Shown: in pieces, positions 16,612-24,938 of the stretch
Position numbering within the stretch: the stretch's first letter is position 1
How the letters are laid out: each line of letters begins with the position of its first letter
Assembly (NCBI GenBank): GCA_003255745.1
Contig: QKYL01000010.1
Span: forward strand, 1 to 64,000
Direction: 5' to 3'
Source of the DNA: Paracoccus saliphilus
GTDB lineage: Bacteria > Pseudomonadota > Alphaproteobacteria > Rhodobacterales > Rhodobacteraceae
DNA: 64,000 nucleotides
The notes under the pieces: generated by a model
What the model saw: the letters and a program-made list of their open reading frames with translations, nothing else
What the model was told of the DNA's origin: nothing
Databases searched by the model: none
Program-made: the position numbers and the translations under genes

Positions 16612-18599
16612 GCTGCCACCTCGCGCGCGCGGGCGGACGGGTCGGGCAGTGTCTGCCCAAGCGCCAGAAGATGCATCACGTCCAGGATCAGTGCGACCGT
16701 GCCGTCGCCCAGGATCGTGGCGCCCGACACGGCGCGCACATTCGCATGCAGTTTCGACATCTGCTTGATCACCGTCTGGTTGGTGCCGATGATCCGGTCG
16801 ACCACGACACCGACGCGGGTGTCGCCAAGCGTGACGATGACGACATTCTGGTCCGGTTCCGGCTGGCCGTCGCAGGCGAACAGCTGGCGCAGGCGCAGAA
16901 AGGGAACAAAGCGGCCCCGGATCTCCAGAAAATCGCCGGCGCGGTTCGGAACCAGTTTCGATGCGGGCAGTTCCACGATCTCCTGCACCGCAGCCATCGG
17001 CAGGATGTAGCGTTCGCCCGCGACCTCGATCAGCAGGCCGTCGATGATGGCCAGGGTCAGCGGCAGGCGCAGCGTGACGGTTGTTCCTTCGCCAAGGCGC
17101 GATTCGATGCTGATGGCGCCGCGCAACCCGTCGATCGTCCGCCGCACCACATCCATGCCCACGCCGCGTCCCGAAATCTCGGTCACCGCGGCGGCGGTCG
17201 AAAATCCCGGCTCGAAGATCAGGGCAAAGCATTGCGCCTCGGTCAGGACCGCATCGGGCGCGATCAGCCCGGCGGCGACCGCCTTGGTGCGCAGCTTGTC
17301 CGGGTTCATGCCGCGGCCGTCGTCGCGGATGCGGATCAGCACCTCGGCGCCGGCATGTTCCGCCGACAGCTCTACCCGGCCCTCCGCGGGCTTTCCGGCG
17401 GCCAGGCGCTCTTCGGGCGTCTCCAGCCCGTGGTCCAGCGAGTTGCGCAGGATGTGCACGATCGGATCGGCCAGCTTCTCGATCACCGTCTTGTCCAGTT
17501 CCGTGTCCTCGCCCAGCACGTTGAAGCTGATCGGCTTGCCAAGCGTGTCCGACAGCCCCAGGACCAGCCTGCGAAAGCGTGCAACCAGGCTGCGCATCGG
17601 CACCATCCGCATCGTCATGGTGCTGTCGCGCAGGCGGGCGGCCAGGCGGGTGATCTGTTCGGCCGTGGCCATAAGGGCGGCGTCGCGGCTTTCGCGGGCC
17701 AGTTCGGTCAGGCGCGCTTCCAGGATGACCAGTTCGCCCACGCTGTCCATCAGCGCATCCAGCCGCTCTGCCGGCACGCGGATCGTGGCGCCGCCGCCCT
17801 GCGGGGCAGCCGCCCCCGCCGCAGATTCGACCCCGGCGCGCGGGGCGGCAGCAGGGGGCGCGGCGGTCGTTTCCCGGACAATCGTCGCCGCGGGTTCGAG
17901 GGCCAGGGCCTCGGCCGCCGCCGTGGGCGGGGGATCGCCGCGCCTCAGGCTCCAGTCGGCGTCGGCAAAGATGAAGACCTCCTCGATCTGCGCGTCGGTC
18001 ACGGCGGCCGGCAGGTCAAGATGCCAAACCAGGTGACAGGCGCCGGGCACCAGGCTGTCCAGGGGCGGCACGCCGCTTGTGTCGCAGGTTATGCCGGTGG
18101 CGCCCAGGGCGCGGAATTCGTCCAGGATGATGTCGGGCCGCGCGCCCATGGCAAAGGCGTCGCCCCGCAGGCCAAAGGTCAGCCGCGAAACGTCCTGAAC
18201 GGCGGCCGGGGCCGGAAAGGCCACCGGGACGCCCGCCGAGATCTGCGCCTCCAGCGCCTCCAGGATGGCTTGCCGCCGCCCCTCGGGGTCTGGCACGCCC
18301 TCGACCAGGCCGGGGATCTGGTCGCGCGCCTCAAGGGACAGGTGGATGATGTCCGAGGTGACGACGGCGGCACCCGACCTGATCTTGTCGAACAGGGTTT
18401 CAAAGCTGTGGATGAAGCCTGCCAGTTCGGCAAAGCCGAACATCGCGCCGCTGCCCTTCACGGTGTGCAGGTCGCGGAACACCTGGTTCACCAGCGCCAT
18501 GTCCTGCGGCGCCGCCTCCAGGTCCAGCAGCCCGCGCTCCAGGCTTTCCAGAAGGTCCCTCAGTTCCTCGCGGAAGATCGCGGCCATGTCGTCCATCAT
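16608..18599 (-). CDS. cheA: CheA chemotaxis histidine kinase
   Basis: This 663-aa cytoplasmic kinase has an Hpt (P1) domain at about 1-105 with phospho-acceptor His45 in DLHTVKGSGAMFGF. A P2-like region and an Ala/Pro linker follow to about 285. The dimerisation helices contain LMDSVGELVILEARL. The HATPase domain contains ILRNSLDHGLE (N box), IRDDGRGM (G1) and SGRGVGMDVVRRTI (G2). The C-terminal CheW-like P5 domain contains EIRGRFVPFLRL. It phosphorylates CheY and CheB. Its start overlaps the cheY stop (TGATG) and its end overlaps cheW (ATGA). Confidence 0.96.
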   Translation of the reverse strand: MMDDMAAIFREELRDLLESLERGLLDLEAAPQDMALVNQVFRDLHTVKGSGAMFGFAELAGFIHSFETLFDKIRSGAAVVTSDIIHLSLEARDQIPGLVEGVPDPEGRRQAILEALEAQISAGVPVAFPAPAAVQDVSRLTFGLRGDAFAMGARPDIILDEFRALGATGITCDTSGVPPLDSLVPGACHLVWHLDLPAAVTDAQIEEVFIFADADWSLRRGDPPPTAAAEALALEPAATIVRETTAAPPAAAPRAGVESAAGAAAPQGGGATIRVPAERLDALMDSVGELVILEARLTELARESRDAALMATAEQITRLAARLRDSTMTMRMVPMRSLVARFRRLVLGLSDTLGKPISFNVLGEDTELDKTVIEKLADPIVHILRNSLDHGLETPEERLAAGKPAEGRVELSAEHAGAEVLIRIRDDGRGMNPDKLRTKAVAAGLIAPDAVLTEAQCFALIFEPGFSTAAAVTEISGRGVGMDVVRRTIDGLRGAISIESRLGEGTTVTLRLPLTLAIIDGLLIEVAGERYILPMAAVQEIVELPASKLVPNRAGDFLEIRGRFVPFLRLRQLFACDGQPEPDQNVVIVTLGDTRVGVVVDRIIGTNQTVIKQMSKLHANVRAVSGATILGDGTVALILDVMHLLALGQTLPDPSARAREVAA

Positions 18600-18964
18600 C
18601 AGCCCAGGACCTTGCGGATGACGGCCAGCAGCTTGTCCTGACTGAAGGGCTTGACCATCCAGCCTAGGGCTCCCGCCTCGCGCGCCTGCTGCTTCAGCGC
18701 ATCCTCGGAATCGGTGGACAGCACGATGATGGGAATGCCCGCGCCCGACGGATGCTTGCGCAGCTCGCGGATGAAGCCCAACCCGTCCAGGTTGGGCATG
18801 TTCTGGTCGGTGATGATCGCGTCAAAGCGTTCGGATGTGGCCTTGCCCAGACCGTCGCGCCCGTCCACGGCCTCGACGACGCGATAGCCCGCATCGGTCA
18901 GGGTCATGGCAATCATGCGCCGGATCGAAGGGGAATCGTCCACCGTCAGCACTGTCTTGGTCAT
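18599..18964 (-). CDS. cheY: CheY-type response regulator
   Basis: This 121-aa protein is a single receiver domain. It has the acidic pair in LTVDDSPSIRR (about residue 9), phospho-acceptor Asp in DAIITDQNMPNLDGL (about 53), Thr/Ser in IIVLSTDSED and the Lys of GWMVKPFSQ (about 105). It carries the phosphoryl group from CheA to an output. No flagellar genes are in the window, so the target is not evident. The start overlaps the STAS gene by ATGA. Confidence 0.95.
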   Translation of the reverse strand: MTKTVLTVDDSPSIRRMIAMTLTDAGYRVVEAVDGRDGLGKATSERFDAIITDQNMPNLDGLGFIRELRKHPSGAGIPIIVLSTDSEDALKQQAREAGALGWMVKPFSQDKLLAVIRKVLG

Positions 18965-19272
18965 CTCGCGGCACCTTTTGCGTGTGTCTGTTCATTCCGG
19001 GAAACGGCGAAGGCGCGGTCCAGCCCCAGCCTGTCGGCCAGGGCTGCCGCGGCGCCCGACGCATCCATGCTGACCTGCAGCTCCTGCCCAGTTCGGGCAG
19101 CCATATGCTGCGCCGAGACAAGAAGTTGCAGGATGGCCGCGTCGGCCCCGATCAGTGCGGTGGCATCAATGCCGACCGCGCCCCGTGCCAGCGCGTCCTG
19201 CAGGGTCCGGGACAGCGCGTCGGCCTCTGCCAGGGTCATCTCTCCGCTCAGCGGCACCATCGTGGATGTCAT
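18961..19272 (-). CDS. STAS-domain protein, first gene of the che operon
   Basis: This 103-aa protein fits a STAS/anti-anti-sigma fold: LSGEMTLAEADALSRTLQ, then GAVGIDATALIGADAAILQL and a C-terminal helix-strand unit (AALADRLGLDRAFAV). The usual phosphorylatable Ser in D-S-x-G is not clearly present; the equivalent place reads DATALIGAD, so switching by serine phosphorylation is doubtful. It is the first gene of the operon and overlaps cheY by ATGA, which ties it to the pathway. It may be a scaffold or a partner switch. Confidence 0.8.
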   Translation of the reverse strand: MTSTMVPLSGEMTLAEADALSRTLQDALARGAVGIDATALIGADAAILQLLVSAQHMAARTGQELQVSMDASGAAAALADRLGLDRAFAVSRNEQTHAKGAAR

Positions 19273-19514
19273 GTTGTTCCCAATTGCCGAGCCGTCAGAG
19301 CCAGCTGCACGTCAGGCCGCACCGTTCCGGGCGTCGGCCTTTTGTCCAGTGTTGCAAGTTACGGACAACCTGGGCGGGCTCTTTAGATCGTTTTCCAAAT
19401 GGGTGGGGCATCCGCCGAACGGATGTGTCCGTGGCGGTAATGCTGCCTCGCGCTACTTTCGTCTTTTGTTAAGGGCGATGCGCGGCGGCCGGCTGCTCCG
19501 TGGTGGCGGCCGCC

Positions 19515-19740
19515 TGACGATGGCAGATGCGGCGAACGCCGCCGGCGTCTCCACGGCCATTGTGGACCGGGTGCTGAACGGCGGCATGAAGCGGTCCGCC
19601 GTGTTCATGAGGCGCCCAAGAAGATTGGCCATCCTGCGGCGAATGCCATCCGGCACCGGATGCTGACCGCCCGGAACTGCGCCTTCTTGGTCTGCAAAAC
19701 CCAGGCACCGGAGGCGGACGCCAGCCAGAAAGCAGCCTTC
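19515..19740 (+). pseudogene. remnant of a LacI-family regulator
   Basis: The segment LTMADAANAAGVSTAIVDRV, followed by LNGG, matches the N-terminal helix-turn-helix of LacI-type regulators. After a frame change it continues AVRRVHEAPKKIGH and AANAIRHRMLTAR, the usual hinge and start of the effector domain. A further frame change gives DRPELRLLGLQ. The effector domain is then lost. At least two frameshifts and a truncation make it a relic. Confidence 0.7.
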
Positions 19741-20343
19741 GACTGATCGATCACGGTGAAATGGCGCAGACGCCTGAAAGTGTGTCTGTGGGTCCAGGCA
19801 TCCATCCGACACTGGACCAGAGGCTGGGCGGCCTGACCGTTCGGGTAAAACCAGAGGGTCAAGGTTGTGGAGACCGTATCCTTTACGTCCGTCTTGCTGA
19901 TCATCGATAAGCTGACCAACGCTTTTCGCGAAATCGTAATGAAGCAGCCGTTTCGCATGATGAGCGAGCTGTCCAGGATCGCCAATGAAGCGGCCGTTTC
20001 CGCGACGGCAGGTATAGTGGCGCGCAGGACGTCGATTGCGATTATGTCTTCAAGATGATGGTCGGCCGCGTGATCACCAACATCCTCTCGTTGACCGGCT
20101 GCGCGATCGGCAGGACGATCCCGAAGGTGCGCGACCTGACCCTGCCAAGGGCTTTCCAGCATGTCAGCTTCATCCTGCGCCGGAGTAGAATTCCGGGCGC
20201 AGCGGGCTGGGGCGAAGCGTGTCGGTGAAACGTGGCCGAGGCGGTTTCAGGGGTGCCGCAACTGTGGCGTTTCGTTCCGAGGCCCCAAAGGGGCGCAGAT
20301 CGTCACCCGCGACACCGGACGGCGGCCAAGGCCGGAACTGGTG
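19741..20343. other. degenerate stretch without a recognisable gene
   Basis: Between the LacI relic and the hybrid kinase, no frame gives a protein I can identify. Short protein-like pieces occur in different frames, for instance FREIVMKQPFRMMSELSR near 19923 and VFKMMVGRVITNILSL near 20048. This suggests further decayed coding sequence. The 130 nt between the che operon and the LacI relic hold the operon's promoter region; no clear -35/-10 pair was found. Confidence 0.45.
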
Positions 20344-22932
20344 CTAGCGCGCCGCCGCCGGAGCGCCCGATGCACGGGCCGGAATCATCGCCTGCAGCGC
20401 CGCGACCTGGCGCTGCAGGTCGCCGGCCGCCTCGACCTTGCCCGCCTGCGCGAGGGCGTCCGTTTCCAGCTGGGCAAAGGCCCGGTGCATCCGGGTGAAT
20501 CCCACCAGGGCCGCCGACCCGGCCAGCTTGTGCGACAGGCGCGAAAGATCCTCGAAATCCGCAGGCCGGTGCGCCATTTCCGAAAGCCGGACCAGGCCAT
20601 CGTGCAGTTCGGCCAGAATGCGGTCAAGCATGACGCCAGCGCGGTCGGGGCCAAGGGTGTCGGCCAGCATGGCCTGCGCCTCGGACAGCAGCGTATCCTC
20701 TGTCGACTTCTCATCCACGGTGTCTGCGGCTTGGACCTGGTCTGGGGTCGGGCCGCGAAGACCCGGAATGCCCGCCATGGCCGCGTCGAGCCGGTTCATG
20801 GACAAGGGTTTGGTCAGGGCGGCGTTCATCCCTGATTCCTCGAAATGGCGCAGATCCTCGGGCAGCGCATGGGCGGTCAGCGCGATGATCGGGGTCCGCA
20901 TGTTCGGCCCGCCCTGCCGGATCTGTCGGGTGGCGCTGACCCCGTCCATGCGGGGCATGCTGATGTCCATCAGGATCAGGTCGAAGCGGCGGTCCTGGGC
21001 CAGCTGCACGCCTTCCTGCCCATCGCAGGCTTCGGTCACGCGGCACCGACGCTGTTTCAGCATCTCGCGCACGATCAGTCGGTTGGTGTCATTGTCCTCG
21101 ACCACAAGCACGTCCAGCAGGGAAAGCGTCGCAGGGGCGGGCGGAGGGGACAGCGGCGCGGGGGCCGCGTCGGACGGGGCGGGTGCATGTTCGGGCAGGG
21201 TCAGGATCACGGCAAAGACCGAGCCCCGGCCAGGCTGGCTGTCCACCTTCAGCTGCCCGCCCATCAGCGACACCAGCCTGCGCACGATGCCCAGCCCAAG
21301 GCCGGTGCCTTCGACCACCCGGTTGTACGACGAATCCAGCGTCACGAATTCGTCGAAGATCTTGTCCAGATCGGCGGCGGGAATGCCGATGCCGGTGTCC
21401 TTGACCCGGAACTCGACCTTGCCGCGACCGGCGCTGCGGTCGATTTCGACCGTGATGCGACCGTTTTCGGTGAACTTGATCGCGTTGCCGACCAGGTTGA
21501 CCAGGATCTGAGACAGACGCCCCGGATCGCCAACCAGCATCGGCTGGCGCGCCCCGATCATGTTCAGCGACAGCAGGTTGCCGCGCTTTTCGGCCTGGGC
21601 CTGCAGGCCGTCCAGCACGTCGGAGACGACCTGGGTGGGACAGAACGGCTGGCTGGCCAGCTGTACGTTGCCGCTGTCCACCCGAGAGATATCCAGAACG
21701 TCGTTCACATGCGACAGCAGCATCCGCCCCGACCGCTCCATCACCTCCAGAAGGTGGCGCTGCGTGGCATCAAGCCGGGTGGTCTTCAGCAGGTCCATCG
21801 TTCCCAGAACCCCGTTCAGCGGGGTGCGCATCTCGTGGCTCATCACGGCCAGCATCTTGGCCTTAGTCCGCTCTCCGGCGACGGCATGGTCGCGGGCGCG
21901 GATCAGTTCGGCCTGTTCAGCCGCGCGCCGCGAGATGTCGCGCACGAAGGCCACCAGCACCGGACCGTAATGGCTGGCGGCACTGGAGATTGCCACCTCG
22001 ACCGGAAAAACCTCGCCCGAGCGGCGGCGCGCGGTTGCCTCCACCGGGTCGATCCGGACGCGGGTGCGGGGATTGCGGCGCATCTGCTGCAACAACGCCA
22101 TCGCCTGGCGGCGGTGACTTTCGGGAACAACCAGATCCGTCAGCTTGGCGCCGATCGCCTCGTCGGCGGAATAGCCGTACATCCGGCAGGCTGCCTCGTT
22201 GAAATCCAGAATGCGGCCGTTGGCACCGGCCACCAGAATCGCGTCAATCGAGGTGCCGATCACGGCCTGAAGCCGGTTGCGGGTCGCCTCGGTGCTGGCG
22301 GCCTGCCGGCTGGAATTCCGGAACAGGATGGCCAGCGCCATCACCACCGCCAGCAGCGCGGCAAACAGGATCAGCACGATCAGCGCAAGATCCGACAGCG
22401 CGTCGGCCAGTTCGACCCGCTGAATGTCCAGTTTGCCGGCATAAACGCGCACCCCGCTGAGCGACACGGCCCGCATCGTGGAGCGCATTTTCTCGGCGGC
22501 CACCCTAAGCTGGGGCAGGGCCGCGGCCAGTCCCTCGTCCGGCCCATCGATCCAGCCGATCGCAAGGTCCAGGAAGTCATAGGCCTCGGCCAGCCCGGCT
22601 GCCGCCTCGGGGTCCATGCGGACGCGTTCGAACACGGCCGAGGTCCGCATCATGTCCAGCCGCGAATAGAGCACATCAAAGCGCTGGCGCAGCTTGTCCA
22701 GTTCCGCCGGGCGATCCTGAGGCGCGGCCAGTGTGGCCCTGTAGATGTAGGACAACATCGCCATTGTCTCGACCTCGCCCTGGGCCAGGGACCAGCGGGC
22801 GCTGTCGGTGCTGGCGGTGGCCAGCTCCTCGATCTTGCTGCGGGCATCGGCGCTGATCAGCCAGATGGTCAGGGCGAGAACGCTGACGGACAGGAAAAAA
22901 CCGCCCAAAACTAGATAAAATCTGCAGCGCAT
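20344..22932 (-). CDS. hybrid sensor histidine kinase (PAS-HisKA-HATPase-REC-Hpt)
   Basis: This 862-aa inner-membrane kinase starts at 22932 (MRCRFYLVLGGFFLSVSVLA). TM1 is at about 5-27 and a helical periplasmic region runs to about 190. TM2 is at about 195-220 (LALIVLILFAALLAVVMALA). A PAS domain follows (IIGTSIDAI-like start, FNEAACRMYGYSADEAIG). HisKA carries the His of MSHEMRTPLNGVLG. HATPase has NLVGNAIKF, DTGIGIPAAD and GTGLGLGIV. The receiver has DVLVVEDNDTNR and Asp in LILMDISMPRMDG, and the Hpt has His in LSHKLAGSAALVG. The frame is open upstream to 23181, but that stretch looks non-coding. It is a paralogue of the kinase at 46155-48716. No sensor partner or output regulator adjoins it. 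Confidence 0.93.
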   Translation of the reverse strand: MRCRFYLVLGGFFLSVSVLALTIWLISADARSKIEELATASTDSARWSLAQGEVETMAMLSYIYRATLAAPQDRPAELDKLRQRFDVLYSRLDMMRTSAVFERVRMDPEAAAGLAEAYDFLDLAIGWIDGPDEGLAAALPQLRVAAEKMRSTMRAVSLSGVRVYAGKLDIQRVELADALSDLALIVLILFAALLAVVMALAILFRNSSRQAASTEATRNRLQAVIGTSIDAILVAGANGRILDFNEAACRMYGYSADEAIGAKLTDLVVPESHRRQAMALLQQMRRNPRTRVRIDPVEATARRRSGEVFPVEVAISSAASHYGPVLVAFVRDISRRAAEQAELIRARDHAVAGERTKAKMLAVMSHEMRTPLNGVLGTMDLLKTTRLDATQRHLLEVMERSGRMLLSHVNDVLDISRVDSGNVQLASQPFCPTQVVSDVLDGLQAQAEKRGNLLSLNMIGARQPMLVGDPGRLSQILVNLVGNAIKFTENGRITVEIDRSAGRGKVEFRVKDTGIGIPAADLDKIFDEFVTLDSSYNRVVEGTGLGLGIVRRLVSLMGGQLKVDSQPGRGSVFAVILTLPEHAPAPSDAAPAPLSPPPAPATLSLLDVLVVEDNDTNRLIVREMLKQRRCRVTEACDGQEGVQLAQDRRFDLILMDISMPRMDGVSATRQIRQGGPNMRTPIIALTAHALPEDLRHFEESGMNAALTKPLSMNRLDAAMAGIPGLRGPTPDQVQAADTVDEKSTEDTLLSEAQAMLADTLGPDRAGVMLDRILAELHDGLVRLSEMAHRPADFEDLSRLSHKLAGSAALVGFTRMHRAFAQLETDALAQAGKVEAAGDLQRQVAALQAMIPARASGAPAAAR

Positions 22933-23461
22933 GGGTGCGTACCGAAACAATATGTGGGGCAGGGCCGCAACCGGTCGCGGCGTCTGCGGGACGTACAGCG
23001 CGGGCCAGGCCGCGCCGGTTGCTGGTGCTGCTCGGCCGATCCTGCGCAGGCGCAAGATGCGGTCCGACAGTGGGAAGGACAGACCCGTCAGGGCCGGCAG
23101 CCGCGCTTTCCCGAGGAGCAGCCGGCAAGGGAATTTCCCATGTTTGTCCGCAGGTTCTCCTTGCGTCCAGATCCTGTTCAATTTTTCACAGCCGGATTGA
23201 TGGCGCGCGATAGATAAAGGCTAAGTTGCAGTTCCAAAGGTATAGGCCCCCACACGAACCGGACTGACGTCGGGACATAGCGCCCAGCATCCGGCCCCGG
23301 CAGGCGACAAATGGCGGCTGTGCCGGACGCCGGGCGCTTTTCGGCATCATCTGCCCAGGTGCCTTCATGCCCTTCTTTTGGACTTGCGCACTATCCTTTT
23401 GCGCACTCCATTTCATCCGGGCAGCGGCTAGAGTGACGGTATTCCAATAAGGAAACGTTAC
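22933..23461. other. intergenic, no gene recognised
   Basis: About 530 nt lie between the divergent hybrid kinase and the 42-aa gene. Several short open frames on both strands look like chance reading in GC-rich DNA. A minus-strand frame (23186-23713) runs antisense through the 42-aa gene and is not supported. The last 100 nt carry the promoter and ribosome-binding site of the 42-aa gene. Confidence 0.4.
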
Positions 23462-23590
23462 ATGCTTCGCACCATCTCGATCGGGAACTACATTTTCGTT
23501 CAGGGCATCTTCGAAGGCGCTGCGCTTGACGGAAACATCAAGGTCCGCGTGGGCAGCCGCGTCTATCAGGGCAAACCGGTCGGCTGCTGA
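23462..23590 (+). CDS. small protein, 42 aa, beta-rich
   Basis: The peptide begins MLRTISIGNYIFVQGIFEG and ends VGSRVYQGKPVGC. Alternating hydrophobic positions and Gly turns suggest a small beta-barrel or hairpin, with no signal or membrane segment. AAGGAA lies 7 nt ahead of the ATG and the codon use is ordinary for the genome, so I consider it a real gene. I recall similar tiny proteins in Rhodobacteraceae, but their function is not known to me. It stands alone. Confidence 0.6.
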   Translation: MLRTISIGNYIFVQGIFEGAALDGNIKVRVGSRVYQGKPVGC

Positions 23591-23734
23591 GGCACCAGGT
23601 TCAGGGCGCGTCCGGACCCCCCTTCGCGACGCGTCCTGATGCAGGCAAGGGCACGCAGAGGCCCGATAAACGTCGGATTGGCGGTTCTTCCGCCAGGCCG
23701 CCGTCATAACCACAGGCGATAAACATGTGGGTTT

Positions 23735-23764
23735 GGTGCACTTGTCCTGCAGGACAAGTGCACC
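23735..23764. terminator. 30-bp perfect palindrome, likely bidirectional terminator
   Basis: The half-site GGTGCACTTGTCCTG is followed directly by its exact reverse complement, so the palindrome has no loop and 15 bp per arm. It lies 13 nt beyond the stop of the Bat operon on the minus strand and is followed by TTTTGC on the plus strand. A hairpin terminator is the simplest reading. A protein-binding or resolution site is also possible because perfect symmetry with no loop is unusual. Confidence 0.6.
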
Positions 23765-23777
23765 TTTTGCTTTCCGC

Positions 23778-24938
23778 CTATCGCCGGAACTGTGTCAGCC
23801 AGCGCGCCAGATCCAGGTCATCCGAGCGTTTGGGTCCGAAGATGCTGTTGTCCAACTGCCCCAGCAGGCGGCTCTGTCGGACGGTGGTCTGTCCCCGCCA
23901 TGCAAGATGCCGGGCGGCGGCGGCGCGAAGGGCGTGCAGATCGCCTGTGCGGACGGCCTGCTCCATCTCGGCCAGATGCGGGCTGCGGCGAACGGCCCGC
24001 AGCAGGGGGGCAAGGCTGGGGATGCGGTCCCACAGGCAGGCCGTCAGCGCCGCCCCGAACGCCAGCGCGACAAGGGCGGTCAGAATCAGCCTGAACCTGA
24101 CGCCATCCGCCTCTCGGGCGCCAAAGTTGTTGCCGAAGCCAGCAAAGCCGAAGGGGATGGGCTTCATCGGGGCCACCTCCATCTGGCGGCTGTCGGTGTC
24201 GAACCAGGGAAAGGCCACCGCCGGCAGGACCCCCGGCTCTCCGGTGCGGGGGCGCAGCTGCCATTCCCAAACCACGCGCGATACCGGCCCCTGCGGGGTG
24301 GGGATGGTTTCGCGCAGTTCGGGTTGGGTAAAGCTGATCAGCCAAGGCTGCTGCAGGTCGGGGCGGGGCGGCAGGTGATGGGCCAGGGCGCCAAGCGCCT
24401 CGATGGTGACGCGCCGGGTCAGAACCTCGTCCTTTTGCAGCTTGCCGGGTTCGGCCGACAATTCGTCCGTCAGCACCAGCGCATGCGCGGCCAGCGGGCG
24501 GCGGTCGCCCGGATAGGGCCGGACGGTGATCTGCGCGGGGGCCGAGGTGACGCTGCGCTTTTCCCGCATCCCCTTGTCCAGCACATGCGTCAGGTCATGG
24601 GTAATCGCCGGAACCGTCAGCATGCCAGCCCGGCGCGGGAACAGCGCGATGTCGCGTTCAAAGACCTGGATCATGCGGCCGCCGATGCGTTCCTTGAACC
24701 ACCGGTCGCGGTCGATCTGCATCCAGTCATAGCTTTCGGAATCCGGAAAGCGCAGGTCTTCCAGCGACACGGTCAGGTCGTATTCGCCGCGCAGGGTCAG
24801 GCGCACCATTTCGGCCACGACGGGGTTTCCATGGTCGTGCAGGATCAGCAGGCGCGCCTCGCTCGAGGCTAGGGGACGGGACGGTTCGGCCTGCAGCGGC
24901 CCCACCAGCAGCACCAGCAGCAAAAGGGCCAGACGCAT
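23778..24938 (-). CDS. batD: BatD-like membrane protein
   Basis: This 386-aa protein has a signal peptide (LALLLLVLLVGPLQA, about 1-17). A periplasmic beta-rich region contains two repeat-like units (MVRLTLRGEYDLTVSL and RRVTIEA). One membrane helix lies at about 283-303 (LILTALVALAFGAALTACLW), with a cytoplasmic helical tail. This matches the Bat (Bacteroides aerotolerance) D layout: exported beta domains anchored by a C-terminal helix. The start codon overlaps the preceding stop (TGATG); two GTG codons lie just upstream as alternatives. It is the last gene of the operon. Confidence 0.8.
   Translation of the reverse strand: MRLALLLLVLLVGPLQAEPSRPLASSEARLLILHDHGNPVVAEMVRLTLRGEYDLTVSLEDLRFPDSESYDWMQIDRDRWFKERIGGRMIQVFERDIALFPRRAGMLTVPAITHDLTHVLDKGMREKRSVTSAPAQITVRPYPGDRRPLAAHALVLTDELSAEPGKLQKDEVLTRRVTIEALGALAHHLPPRPDLQQPWLISFTQPELRETIPTPQGPVSRVVWEWQLRPRTGEPGVLPAVAFPWFDTDSRQMEVAPMKPIPFGFAGFGNNFGAREADGVRFRLILTALVALAFGAALTACLWDRIPSLAPLLRAVRRSPHLAEMEQAVRTGDLHALRAAAARHLAWRGQTTVRQSRLLGQLDNSIFGPKRSDDLDLARWLTQFRR

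Noticed and set aside
14603-18641. 538- and 679-codon open frames on the plus strand
   Set aside because: Antisense to mcp, cheW and cheA; no motifs.
20845-22914. 689-codon open frame on the plus strand
   Set aside because: Antisense to the first hybrid kinase; composition of a shadow frame.
23186-23713. 175-codon minus-strand open frame
   Set aside because: It runs antisense through the 42-aa gene, lacks a ribosome-binding site and has no domain-like sequence.
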